From Chloroflexota bacterium (GTDB lineage Bacteria > Chloroflexota > Dormibacteria > CF-121): 15,089 bases of DNA. The position numbers and the translations under genes were made by a program. The notes under the pieces are model-generated. The model did not search any database. It worked only from the letters and a program-made list of their open reading frames with translations, and had not been told where the DNA came from. Shown here one piece after another: positions 5,466 to 13,353 of the stretch (its first letter is position 1; each line of letters starts with the position of its first letter). The stretch is taken from NCBI GenBank assembly GCA_005889395.1, contig VBFX01000091.1, positions 1 to 15,089 of the forward strand, read 5' to 3'.

Positions 5466-7223
5466 ATGCCCCGCTTCAGCCATCGGCTGGCACTGAAGAT
5501 CGTCCTCCCCTTCGCGGCCCTCACTCTCGCGATCGGCGCCGTCGGCACCCTGACGGCCACCGGCGAGTTGAGCACCCGCAGCCAGGGCGCGTTTGATGCC
5601 CAGCTCGTCCACGACGGCATCGTCGCCCAGTCGATGGTCAAGACCGGAGATTCCGAGCGACGGGCGATCCTTCGCCTCCTGACCGGTGGCCCGGGTCTGA
5701 GTCAGAACTGGGACAAGACCGCGGCGTTGCAGGCCTGGCTCGAACGGGCCCTGACGATTCATCCCAACGTCATCGTCGAGGTGGTCGACACCTCCGGTCG
5801 CGAGATCGTCGGGGTGGTCGGCCACGGCGCCCTTGCCGACACCGTGACCCGCAGCCGTGACTTGAGCAGCTGGCCCGGCCTCTCCAACATGCTGAGTGGC
5901 GGCTCGACCACGATTGACCTGGTAGCGTCCGCCCCGCAGCCGGCGATCTTCGCCGGCCAGCCGGTGCGCAACGCGGCCGACGGACTGATCGGCGCCATCC
6001 TCATCGGCAACTATCTCGATGACCGCGCGGCCACGATCAAGGCGTCACTGCCGCACGACGACATCACCTTCTACGACGTCAACGGCCAGGTCCTCGCGAC
6101 GTCATCGCCCATACCGCCCGGTCAGTGGCCGACGCTCGCGCTCGACGGGAACACGCGGGATCGTATCAGCCCCACCAGCGTCGTCGAGCTGCCGCGCGTC
6201 GCGGGCGGTCCCGGCACGGAGATCCTGTCGCCCTGGACGGTGCGCACGACGAACCTCGGTTACGTCGGGACGGTCGGATCAACCGCCGGCTTACTAGCCG
6301 ACACCAACCAGTTGCGCATCATTCTGGTTACGTTGTTTCTGGCCGGCGTGCTGTTCACGCTCGCGATCGGCATCTGGCTGGCGCGCCGTATCACCAGACC
6401 GGTGCACCGCCTTGTGGAGGCGACCCGGCTGGTCAGCGCCGGCGACCTCGAACATCAAGCGTCCGTGACGACCCACGACGAGATCGGCGAGCTCACCGAC
6501 TCGTTCAACCAGATGACGCGCAGCCTGAAAGAGAAGAGCGCCTCACTGCGCACGACGATGACGCAGCTTCAGGACACGTACCTGATGACGATCGAGGCGC
6601 TGGCGGCGGCAGTCGAGGCCCGCGATCCCTACACGCATGGTCACACGCGACGGGTCGAGGATTACGCCCTCATCATGGCGAACGCCCTCGGCTGTAGCGA
6701 GGTCGAGATCAACGCACTGCGCCGCGCCAGCGTGCTGCACGACATCGGCAAGATCGGGATCGAGGATGCCATCCTTCGCAAACAGGCACGGCTCGAGCCC
6801 GACGAAGCGCTGCGCATGCAGAAGCACCCGGTGATCGGCGTCGACATGTTGAAGGGCATCGATTTCCTCGATCCGGTACTGCCGCTGATCCGGCATCACC
6901 ACGAGCGGTGGGACGGCAATGGCTACCCGGATGAGTTACGGGCCGACGAGATTCCGCTGGGCGCTCGCATCCTGGCGGTCGCCGACGCGGTCGACGCCAT
7001 GACGTCTGACCGTCCCTACCGGGCGGCGCGCACGTTCGAATACGCGAAGACGGAAATCCTCAAAGGCTCAGCCACCCACTTCGACCCTGAGGTCGTCACC
7101 GCCTTCATCAAAAGCCAGCGTGCCATCGAGGATCTACTGCGCGCCGCGGCCGGCGAGGAGATGCACCATCACCCGGATTCGGATGACATCGGCGGCTGGC
7201 GCATGCACGTCGTCGGCCGCTAG
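5466..7223 (+). CDS. Membrane-bound HAMP/HD-GYP c-di-GMP phosphodiesterase
   Basis: This 585-residue protein is a predicted phosphodiesterase that hydrolyses cyclic di-GMP in response to an external signal. Order: membrane helix 1 (about 10-30), extracytoplasmic sensor region (31-283, Cache-like, with VVDTSGREIVGVVG near 107), membrane helix 2 (284-304), HAMP (305-358, RITRPVHRLVEATRLVSAGDL), short coiled coil, HD-GYP domain (about 370-555). Catalytic signatures are intact: HTRRVEDYA, LHDIGKIGI with H425/D426, and HHERWDGNGYP (478-488), then RILAVADAVDAMTSDRPYR. The frame is open upstream to 5220, but that part overlaps the previous gene. ATG 5464-5468 region (ATG at 5466) gives a proper first helix. 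No Shine-Dalgarno is visible. It ends 11 nt from the convergent gene. Confidence 0.92.
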   Translation: MPRFSHRLALKIVLPFAALTLAIGAVGTLTATGELSTRSQGAFDAQLVHDGIVAQSMVKTGDSERRAILRLLTGGPGLSQNWDKTAALQAWLERALTIHPNVIVEVVDTSGREIVGVVGHGALADTVTRSRDLSSWPGLSNMLSGGSTTIDLVASAPQPAIFAGQPVRNAADGLIGAILIGNYLDDRAATIKASLPHDDITFYDVNGQVLATSSPIPPGQWPTLALDGNTRDRISPTSVVELPRVAGGPGTEILSPWTVRTTNLGYVGTVGSTAGLLADTNQLRIILVTLFLAGVLFTLAIGIWLARRITRPVHRLVEATRLVSAGDLEHQASVTTHDEIGELTDSFNQMTRSLKEKSASLRTTMTQLQDTYLMTIEALAAAVEARDPYTHGHTRRVEDYALIMANALGCSEVEINALRRASVLHDIGKIGIEDAILRKQARLEPDEALRMQKHPVIGVDMLKGIDFLDPVLPLIRHHHERWDGNGYPDELRADEIPLGARILAVADAVDAMTSDRPYRAARTFEYAKTEILKGSATHFDPEVVTAFIKSQRAIEDLLRAAAGEEMHHHPDSDDIGGWRMHVVGR

Positions 7224-7234
7224 CCAAGCACGGC

Positions 7235-8113
7235 CTATCGCGCGAGCTGGAAGTTGATCGTGGTCTGGTGGCCCGGCTTGACGATCACCTGCTGGGTCTG
7301 GCCCGCGTATCCGTTGGCCGACACGGTGATCGTATAGGTTCCGTAGAGCACCGCCGGAAAGCTGAAGTTGCCGTTGACGTCGGTCAGGCTGACCAAGCCA
7401 TCGGAAAGTTTCACAGCGCCGCCGACAATCGGCGCCCCGGTCACACTATCCGTAACCGTCCCCTTGATGCTTCCGGTGGCCGTCAGGCTGACCAGCTTGA
7501 AGGTAATGATCTGGTTTTGCCCCCCATTGACCGTCACCGTCTGGCCGGCGCTGCTGTAGCCGGTGGCGCTGGCGGTGACCGAGTAGGTGCCCGGATTCAC
7601 GCCGAATGAGAAGTTGCCGTTGACATCGGTGATGGCCGCGACTCCGCCCGGGCTGAGGCTGACGGTTGCCGCGACGATCGGCAAGCGCGTGACGCTATCG
7701 ATGACCTGGCCGTTGATGGCCGCCCTCGTCAGGCTTGGTGTGGGAGTCGGAGTGGGCAACGGCGTTGCTGATGGCAGGGGCAGCGGTAACGCGGACGGCG
7801 CCGGGGTGGGCGATGGAGATGAGGATCCAGTCCAGGCGTCGGATGGTCGAACGGTGCTCGTCGGCGTCGGGCCGATTCCATGGTCGCCCAGCGCCCCTTG
7901 CTGCAGGTCCTGTACCACCTGTTGGGATACGGGCGCAAGATGCTGCTCCGGGTCGCCGGCGTAGCTGGCGAGGCTGAGGCCGTGAACGTTGACGCCGAGC
8001 ACCAGGAGACCAGGGATGGTCGATGCCCCGACCGAGGCGATCCAGAAGAGCACGCCGAACAATGGCAACAGAGCGGTCCGTCGCCAGCGTCCCCGGGTCG
8101 TGCCAGGCTTCAC
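7235..8113 (-). CDS. Membrane-anchored or secreted protein with two carboxypeptidase regulatory-like domains
   Basis: The protein has 292 residues. A basic N-terminus leads into hydrophobic segments (about 13-42), acting as a signal or anchor. Residues 80-130 are a Pro/Ser/Thr linker (SPSPTPAPSALPLPLPSATP, PTPTPTP) of the cell-wall-spanning kind. Two tandem carboxypeptidase regulatory-like beta-sandwich repeats follow, at about 133-208 and 215-292. Each has G-V-DS-T-PI-GA/AT, TDVNGNFSF and GTYTITVSANGY-like strings. Such domains bind or scaffold at the cell surface; no enzyme domain is attached. The start is GTG 8111-8113, with GGAGG 4 nt upstream, overlapping the stop of the HD-GYP gene (GTGA). 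The two should be translated together. Confidence 0.85.
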   Translation of the reverse strand: MKPGTTRGRWRRTALLPLFGVLFWIASVGASTIPGLLVLGVNVHGLSLASYAGDPEQHLAPVSQQVVQDLQQGALGDHGIGPTPTSTVRPSDAWTGSSSPSPTPAPSALPLPLPSATPLPTPTPTPSLTRAAINGQVIDSVTRLPIVAATVSLSPGGVAAITDVNGNFSFGVNPGTYSVTASATGYSSAGQTVTVNGGQNQIITFKLVSLTATGSIKGTVTDSVTGAPIVGGAVKLSDGLVSLTDVNGNFSFPAVLYGTYTITVSANGYAGQTQQVIVKPGHQTTINFQLAR

Positions 8114-9612
8114 GCCGCCTCCGGTTCCGCCGCGGTGACCTCAGCCTTGCCCATCTTGCCCAAGCGCTCGACGATGGCATCGCGCCGCGCCAGGAACGCG
8201 GTGACGACGGCGGGATCGAACTGCCGGCCGGCATCTTTGCGGATGGTCGCGGTTGCCGCGTCGAAACCGAGCCCCTTGCGATATGGACGGTCCGATGTCA
8301 GGGCGTCGAAGACGTCCGCGACTGCCAGGATCCGAACGAGCAGCGGGATCGCACTTCCCATCAGGCCCGTCGGATATCCGGCTCCATCCCAGCGCTCGTG
8401 GTGGTACAGCACACCTGGCATGCTGGGCTCCAGGAATCGCAGCCCTTTCAACATGTCATAACCGATTCGGGGATGTTCGCGCATGTCTTCAGATTCGGCA
8501 CTGCTGAGCGGCCCCGGCTTGCGCAGCACCCGGTCTTCGACGCCGATCTTCCCGATGTCGTGAAGCAGGGCCCCGCGTCGGAGCGCCTCGCGGTCTTTGC
8601 CCGTCAGCCCGACGGCAGCGGCGATCTCCATGCTGATGGCGGCGACTCGGGCCGAGTGGCCGAATGTCGACGGGTCGCGAGCGTCGATGGCGCGGGCGAG
8701 CGCTTCCATGCTGGCGAAGTAGGTCTCCTCGAGGGCCGCGGTCTTTTCCTCCAGCGTCGAGGTCATCTCGTTGAACGTCTGTGCCAGGTAACCGATCTCA
8801 TCGTGTGACTTGACGTGGGCACGATGATGGAGGTCACCGCCTGAAACGATTCGCATCGACCGAACAAGGCGATCCAGCGGCCTCGTCAAGAGCGAAGCGG
8901 TCGCGCCGCCGACCAGCAACGTCAGAAGCGCCGCCGCGGTGAACACGAGAGTCAGAATGAGCCGAACCTGCGACACTGAATTCTGCAGCCCGTCGGCGTT
9001 GGCCTGGACGGCGAGATAACCGAGTTGGCTTCCACGCATGATCCAGGTGCTGAAGAGCGAACCGTAGCTATGGTCGGCTTCAGTCGCATCAAGGCGCGCA
9101 GTCTTGTCGGCCGTGATTTTCGCTCGAGTCGCATCATCGAGAGCCGGCGGACTGGGCAACGTGCTGGCCAGCTCGTGCCCGGCCAGGTCATAGAAGGCAG
9201 CGTTCGGAAGGCCCGCGGCAATCTCAGTAAGGGATTGACCGATCAGCATGGCGCCAACGATGTGCTGATCGTCGGCCCGCACGGGACTGACCCAATAGAG
9301 TGTGGGCTTGGCGTCAGCCGTGGATAGAAAGAGGCGTCGTTCACCCAGGGCATCGGTTTGCCCCTCGAGGACACTGATGACGGCCGGCACAGTGGCGAAC
9401 GCGGTGGACCGGGTCTGAGGCAGGCGGCTCGGACCCGAAGGCGTGCCCTGGATGGCGAGCAGCTCCCTGCCACTGGTGTCGAGCACGCGGATCTGGATGT
9501 TCGCTGGCTCGGCGACCGCGGCCAGGGGCGTCAGCAGGCCGGCCAGCCCATCGGTGTCGATCGCGGCGATCGCCGCCGGCACGCCGATCGTGTTACTAGG
9601 TCGAAGCGGCAT
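8110..9612 (-). CDS. Second HAMP/HD-GYP c-di-GMP phosphodiesterase, N-terminus lost to a frameshift
   Basis: From ATG 9610-9612 the frame gives 500 residues: extracytoplasmic-type sensor (RVLDTSGRELLAIQG near 42), membrane helix (about 217-239), HAMP (240-292, LLTRPLDRLVRSMRIVSGGDL) and HD-GYP (about 295-480). LLHDIGKIGV (H351/D352) and HHERWDGAGYP (404-414) are intact, so the catalytic domain should work. It is a paralogue of the 5466-7223 protein. As read, it lacks the first membrane helix, so the sensor region could not be exported. The missing helix is encoded just upstream in another frame (9596-9712). Either the gene is a recent pseudogene or the sequence has an indel error between 9596 and 9616. 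It overlaps the downstream surface-protein gene by 4 nt. Confidence 0.85.
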   Translation of the reverse strand: MPLRPSNTIGVPAAIAAIDTDGLAGLLTPLAAVAEPANIQIRVLDTSGRELLAIQGTPSGPSRLPQTRSTAFATVPAVISVLEGQTDALGERRLFLSTADAKPTLYWVSPVRADDQHIVGAMLIGQSLTEIAAGLPNAAFYDLAGHELASTLPSPPALDDATRAKITADKTARLDATEADHSYGSLFSTWIMRGSQLGYLAVQANADGLQNSVSQVRLILTLVFTAAALLTLLVGGATASLLTRPLDRLVRSMRIVSGGDLHHRAHVKSHDEIGYLAQTFNEMTSTLEEKTAALEETYFASMEALARAIDARDPSTFGHSARVAAISMEIAAAVGLTGKDREALRRGALLHDIGKIGVEDRVLRKPGPLSSAESEDMREHPRIGYDMLKGLRFLEPSMPGVLYHHERWDGAGYPTGLMGSAIPLLVRILAVADVFDALTSDRPYRKGLGFDAATATIRKDAGRQFDPAVVTAFLARRDAIVERLGKMGKAEVTAAEPEAA

Positions 9613-9712
9613 TGGTCAGCCGCCCCGTTGCCACGCCGGTGCCGATCACGCCGACGAAGATGAGCAGCACGGCAAACGGCAGGATGATCTTGTACCGGAT
9701 GGGAAATCGCAT
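9596..9712 (-). pseudogene. Detached 5' part of the second HD-GYP gene (first membrane helix)
   Basis: From ATG 9710-9712 the minus strand encodes 38 residues: MRFPIRYKIILPFAVLLIF, then VGVIGTGVATGRLTNAAST and a TAG at 9596-9598. This aligns with the start of the intact paralogue (LALKIVLPFAALTLAIGAVGTLTATG), so it is the expected N-terminal helix. It is in a different frame from the rest of the gene (the downstream ATG 9612 is offset by one base). The downstream frame is closed by TGA just before that ATG, which pins the frame break to about 9596-9616. The sensor part is also about 25-30 residues shorter than in the paralogue. Confidence 0.75.
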
Positions 9713-9840
9713 GGCGCTGACCCGATGATCCGGCGGCTAGGTTGCGACAACCGTTGCATGGGCGCCGTGCGGCGCTTTCTGGGCCATTCGGATTCGTGGG
9801 GGTGCCAACCGGCCGATGCCCGCTGGGCCGTTTGGCGGTC

Positions 9841-10140
9841 TCAGCCTGGGGGCAGTTCGCCCCTCGCTCGCCGCGACTCCCAGAACTGGAGGCCGCCCTG
9901 CAGGCGCTTCATCTCCGCCTCGAGGAACGGGACATCGATCCCGGCCAGCTCCTTCTTTGTCTCGGGAACCTGCTCGATGTGCTCGCGCGTCTGGCCGAGC
10001 AGCGTTTCCTTGAACCGGATCAGGTCCGTGTAGACGGCGCGCCAATGCCGGATGTCGTCCGCGTTGTAGTTAGCCCGGTTTTCGCCCTCCAGCAACCGGT
10101 TGAAATCAACGATCCGTTTCGTGAAATCGAGCGGTTCCAC
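9841..10140 (-). CDS. Small helical protein of unknown function
   Basis: The protein has 99 residues, charged and largely helical: FTKRIVDFNRLLEGENRANYN, DIRHWRAVYTDLIRFKETLLGQ, REHIEQVPETKKELAGID, FLEAEMKRLQGGLQFWESRRARG. It has no cysteine and no membrane segment. The pattern suggests a helical hairpin or coiled-coil dimer. I do not recognise the family. The start is GTG 10138-10140, with no clear Shine-Dalgarno site. Amino-acid composition and wobble GC favour this frame over the overlapping ones. It is divergent from the protease gene, with 55 bp between the starts, and lies about 130 bp from the broken HD-GYP gene. Confidence 0.7.
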   Translation of the reverse strand: MEPLDFTKRIVDFNRLLEGENRANYNADDIRHWRAVYTDLIRFKETLLGQTREHIEQVPETKKELAGIDVPFLEAEMKRLQGGLQFWESRRARGELPPG

Positions 10141-10195
10141 CGCTGCCCATGATAAGCACTTGTTTAACCGGGCCGTGGTTGGGTACGACCCCCGA

Positions 10196-11107
10196 ATGAT
10201 CTCGGATGTCGATCTCCTGGACAGTTATTCGCGCGCCGTCATCTCGGTCGTCGAATCGGTCGGCCCCGCCGTCGTCGGCGTCAGCGGAGTCGGCACCGGG
10301 ATGCTCATCACGCCGGATGGCTACGCTCTCACCAACAGCCACGTCGTCAGCGCCGTAAAAACCTACGAGCTCACCTTGCGGGACGGGTCATCCTTGAAGG
10401 CGGAGCTCGTCGGCAAGGATCCCCATACTGACCTGGCCGTCCTACGCGCATCGGGCGCGGGTCTTCCGCACGCCCGGCTTGGCGACTCCAGCCGGCTGCA
10501 GGTGGGCCAGCTGGTGGTGGCGATCGGGCATCCCTTCGGTTTTCAATCCACGGTGACGACCGGCGTTGTCAGCGCCGTCGGCCGCACCATGCGCGCCCAG
10601 AGCGGGCGGACCATCGAGAACATCATCCAGACCGATGCCGCGCTCAATCCCGGGAATTCTGGTGGCCCGCTGGTCGATACCCGGGGCCAGGTGGTGGGCA
10701 TCAACACGGCGATCATCGCCATGGCCCAGGGCATCTGCTTCGCGGTGCCTAGCAATACCGCCCAGCGCGTCGTCTCGGTGCTGATTCGAGACGGCCGGGT
10801 GGTCCGCTCCTATCTGGGGATCACCGGTGAGACCTGGCCGATCCACCGCCGCGTCAACCGTTATTACCACCTCGAGCAAGACAGTGGAGTTCGGATCGCG
10901 CACGTCGATCCGAATGGGCCCGCCCAGCAAGCCGGGCTAAAGACGGAGGACGTCCTGGTGAGCCTGGCGACCCACACCATCAAAGACGTCGACGACCTGC
11001 AGCATTTCCTCACCGACTGGCCCGTCGGCATCCCCGCCGAGGCACAGGTGCTGCGCGGCACCGAGCTGCTCAAGCAGACCATCATCCCGGTCGAGCTGAA
11101 GAGCTAG
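10196..11107 (+). CDS. Cytoplasmic HtrA-like S1C serine protease with one PDZ domain
   Basis: From ATG 10196 the protein has 303 residues: a trypsin-like protease domain (about 10-200) and one PDZ domain (about 205-300). The catalytic triad is complete: H49 (LTNSHVV), D79 (HTDLAVL) and S155 (NPGNSGGPL). Other S1C strings are VGQLVVAIGHPFG and INTAIIAMAQGICFAVPSN; the PDZ part has YLGI and GPAQQAGLKTEDVLVS. Unlike DegP/HtrA of the cell envelope, it has no signal peptide or membrane anchor, in the chosen start or in the frame upstream to 10100. It is therefore predicted to act in the cytoplasm, where targets are unknown. No strong Shine-Dalgarno site precedes the ATG. Confidence 0.9.
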   Translation: MISDVDLLDSYSRAVISVVESVGPAVVGVSGVGTGMLITPDGYALTNSHVVSAVKTYELTLRDGSSLKAELVGKDPHTDLAVLRASGAGLPHARLGDSSRLQVGQLVVAIGHPFGFQSTVTTGVVSAVGRTMRAQSGRTIENIIQTDAALNPGNSGGPLVDTRGQVVGINTAIIAMAQGICFAVPSNTAQRVVSVLIRDGRVVRSYLGITGETWPIHRRVNRYYHLEQDSGVRIAHVDPNGPAQQAGLKTEDVLVSLATHTIKDVDDLQHFLTDWPVGIPAEAQVLRGTELLKQTIIPVELKS

Positions 11108-11154
11108 AAAAAACGCCGCGACATCGATCCCGACGGTCCTAGGGACTCGCGACG
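11108..11154 (-). terminator. Intrinsic terminator of the BNR-protein gene
   Basis: On the minus strand CGTCGCGA (11154-11147) pairs with TCGCGGCG (11121-11114), 8 bp with one U-G. It is followed at once by six T (11113-11108). The 25-nt loop contains a further small hairpin (GTCC/GGAC). The left arm lies in the last codons of the gene, so the stem spans its stop. The T-run abuts the stop of the convergent protease gene. Confidence 0.75.
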
Positions 11155-12989
11155 GTGGCAATCACCTGTTGCTGGTAGTGCCGTGGATTGGTTCCGTCGT
11201 CGTAGGTGCTCACCGACGTCGTCAGGCTGGTTGACCCGGCGAAGTCGTTGCCGAAGTAATCGCCGACGAAGGTGTCCTTGCCGGTAAAGAGCGAGCTGCC
11301 AAAGCGCCAGGGCGCATTGAGTTGCGGGTCCCAGGTATGGGCGCTCAACCGGATGTTGCCGCCCAAGGGCGTGAGCGCCGCCGTGTAGAACTGGACACTC
11401 GTGTTGATGCAGTAGTTGCTCGCGCCGTACGGTGGCAGCGCACCGGTGTAATGCGGATTGATGGTATCGAGCCCGATCCCCGCTCCGGTCGCCTCCGCAG
11501 TACCCGCTGCGGGACACGCGAGGCGCCGGTCATAGAAGTTGACGCTCACGGTGCCGTTGGCCGCGGCGGCGAGGTTCGGCTGGAACTCGTCGGCCAGGCT
11601 GACGTTGTCATTGACCCGGACTGGCGTCGTCCACGATTGGCCACCGTCGAAAGACCCCGACAGCATGATGTTGTCGTAGCCGCTGGCGTAATCCTCCCAG
11701 GAGATATAGAGCGGGTAGCGCCCGTTCACCTTGGTCGTGCCGACCGTAAACGTGTCCGTGATGCCATCGGTAAAGGTCGTGTTGGGATACGCCTCAGGCG
11801 GGATCGTGACGTTCTGAGCGCCGGGCACCGCCAACGGTCCCTGCCAGGTCCGGCCGCCGTCGGTCGAGTAGTCGACCGCGAGGCTGTAGGTGCTGCGCGA
11901 CTGCCGGCTCGGGAAGTTCGTGATGCTGGTCCAGACGGTGCCGTTCGGGTCGACGTGGGGCAATAAGTAGGTGTCTGATGCGCTGCCACTCAGGCTGGGC
12001 AGCCGTTGCAGAGGCGTCCAATCGGTGTGCTGACCTCCTGGCAATGCCTTGGCGGTCGAGACGTAGGCCTTGCTCATCAAGCCGTCAAAGCTGAAGTTCA
12101 CGAACATCGCGTAAATCGTGTTGTAGTTCGGGCTGCTCGGGTTGTTGTCGATCGCAATCCATTGCTTGTCCGGCTCCTGGCCCTGGTTGTTGTCAATCTC
12201 CACGAAGTCGGGACCGGTCACTCCTGCCGAATTCGTATGGGTCGTGATCCAGTCGGTGGCGAATTTGGCGCCTACCGGTCGGACGGAGACGCTGACCGAC
12301 TCGGGTGGCATCGCCGGGTTGGGGAGCTTGCTCTTCTGAAAGAGCTTGCTGCCGGTGCCATTGGCGCCGCCCGCATAGGCGAACTGGTAGGGCAGGAGGA
12401 TTTCGTAGAAGTTGCCATAACCGTCGAAGGCGCCCACCGGGTCGGTGTCGTCGGAGAAGCCTTCATAACCGGGAATATGGCCCTGCACCGGCCAGGTCTG
12501 ACCGCCATCGAACGACTCGTAGAAACCGAGCACGTGGTTATAGCCCTCGGCACTGGCAAACCACTTGCTCGAGCCGATGACGTGATTGGGATGGTTGGGG
12601 TCGACCCGCAGGTCGGATTCCGAATGATCGTTGACGAGCATCGGGCCGGCCGCGGGGTAGCCGGCGGCGCTCCCCACCTGCGTCGGATAGGGCCCGGCGG
12701 CGCCCGTATCCTCGCCGGTCGTCGCACCGGGGCACGGGGTCATCCCGGTATAGCCGTCCGTCGTCCCGGTGGTGAAGAACGGCACCTCGGGTCGGTAGCA
12801 GCTCACCTGCTGGGTGGTCGCGAACACGTTGGTCACATTGGCCCTGGCATAGCTAGCCGCATAGTCCGTGTCGCTGTGCACGCCTGGCCGGTTCGTGCCG
12901 GCGCCCACCTGGACCGGCATCACGGCCAGGGCGATAACCACGAAGAACGGCATGCCCACCGCGAGCAGGCGACGTTGCTTCAACCCCAT
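11139..12989 (-). CDS. Secreted Asp-box (BNR/sialidase-fold) protein
   Basis: The protein has 616 residues. The N-terminus is a signal peptide: basic MGLKQRR, a hydrophobic core to about residue 25 and likely cleavage near VQVGAG (about 31). Three Asp boxes (S-x-D-G-G-x-T/S-W) are seen at 159-166 (SFDGGQTW), 375-382 (STDGGRTW) and 446-453 (SFDGGQSW), indicating a beta-propeller like sialidases and photosystem-stability-type proteins. The arginine triad and Asp/Tyr/Glu set of true sialidases cannot be assigned by eye, so enzymatic activity is not claimed. Four to five scattered cysteines (QVSCYRP, MTPCPG, RLACPA, NYCINT) could form disulfides. The start is ATG 12987-12989, very close to a plausible promoter. 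It is a single-gene unit ending in its own terminator. Confidence 0.85.
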   Translation of the reverse strand: MGLKQRRLLAVGMPFFVVIALAVMPVQVGAGTNRPGVHSDTDYAASYARANVTNVFATTQQVSCYRPEVPFFTTGTTDGYTGMTPCPGATTGEDTGAAGPYPTQVGSAAGYPAAGPMLVNDHSESDLRVDPNHPNHVIGSSKWFASAEGYNHVLGFYESFDGGQTWPVQGHIPGYEGFSDDTDPVGAFDGYGNFYEILLPYQFAYAGGANGTGSKLFQKSKLPNPAMPPESVSVSVRPVGAKFATDWITTHTNSAGVTGPDFVEIDNNQGQEPDKQWIAIDNNPSSPNYNTIYAMFVNFSFDGLMSKAYVSTAKALPGGQHTDWTPLQRLPSLSGSASDTYLLPHVDPNGTVWTSITNFPSRQSRSTYSLAVDYSTDGGRTWQGPLAVPGAQNVTIPPEAYPNTTFTDGITDTFTVGTTKVNGRYPLYISWEDYASGYDNIMLSGSFDGGQSWTTPVRVNDNVSLADEFQPNLAAAANGTVSVNFYDRRLACPAAGTAEATGAGIGLDTINPHYTGALPPYGASNYCINTSVQFYTAALTPLGGNIRLSAHTWDPQLNAPWRFGSSLFTGKDTFVGDYFGNDFAGSTSLTTSVSTYDDGTNPRHYQQQVIATVASP

Positions 12990-13004
12990 TCCTTACCGAA
13001 AACG

Positions 13005-13033
13005 ACCATAGCCGATTAAGGTTCAGAAAACAA
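13005..13033 (-). promoter_or_regulatory. Probable promoter of the BNR-protein gene
   Basis: On the minus strand TTGTTT (13033-13028) and TATGGT (13010-13005) are separated by exactly 17 nt, as expected for a housekeeping sigma factor, each matching about half to two thirds of the consensus. Transcription would start near 12998, giving a leader of about 10 nt. AAGGA lies directly against the ATG, so translation is probably nearly leaderless. Confidence 0.5.
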
Positions 13034-13353
13034 GGGGGCCCTAGCCGCGCACAGGTCTGCCGAGCTCGGGAAGGCAAAGCCGGCAGAACCTGGTCGAAAT
13101 TGAAGCGACCCGTCGTTACGGTTGATAACCCGCCGGTGTGACCCAACGAGCCCTTACCGCCGCCCAGTCCACCCGTTTCCAGGAAGACCTTCGCTCCGTA
13201 CTATTCGGGTCCTTGCGGGCCCGGAGTTCGGGAGCCCACCGATGTCGTTTCCTTCATCGGCTGGCTTTCTGACAGGTCGCAGGCGTAAGCGTAGAGTCTC
13301 ACGCTACTCGGCCGCAACTCCAAACTGTGGTTCGCAAACAGATGATCGTTCCA
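13034..13353 (-). other. Gene-free interval with several strong inverted repeats
   Basis: No convincing protein is seen in 320 nt on either strand. The stretch is rich in possible hairpins. 13052-13062 pairs with 13081-13092 (CAGGTCTGCCG / CGGCAGAACCTG, 11 bp with one bulge, 18-nt loop). CGGGTCC (13206-13212) pairs with GGGCCCG (13217-13223) around TTGC. CCGATG (13239-13244) pairs with CATCGG (13255-13260), extended by AGCC/GGCT. Strand is given as minus because both flanking genes are on it; the structures could act from either strand. It may hold the end of the paa transcript and a leader or small RNA, but no known riboswitch was recognised. Confidence 0.4.

Noticed and set aside
7350..7680. 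Repeated DNA strings around 7368 and 7616 (both encode TDVNGNFSF), as a possible repeat element
   Set aside because: They are explained by the two homologous beta domains of the surface protein, not by a mobile or regulatory repeat.
9742..10152. A 136-residue + strand frame opposite the 99-residue helical protein
   Set aside because: Its composition mirrors the antisense of the minus-strand gene and it has no start signal; the minus-strand protein has a far more natural helical pattern.
13051..13092. GCACAGG followed by GGCAAAGCC, recalling the core of a c-di-GMP-I (GEMM) riboswitch, attractive given the HD-GYP genes in the window
   Set aside because: The order and spacing of the core helices do not fit: the GGCAAACC element and the receptor helix are missing, and the segment folds better as one simple long hairpin. 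It is also on the + strand, with no + strand gene directly downstream.
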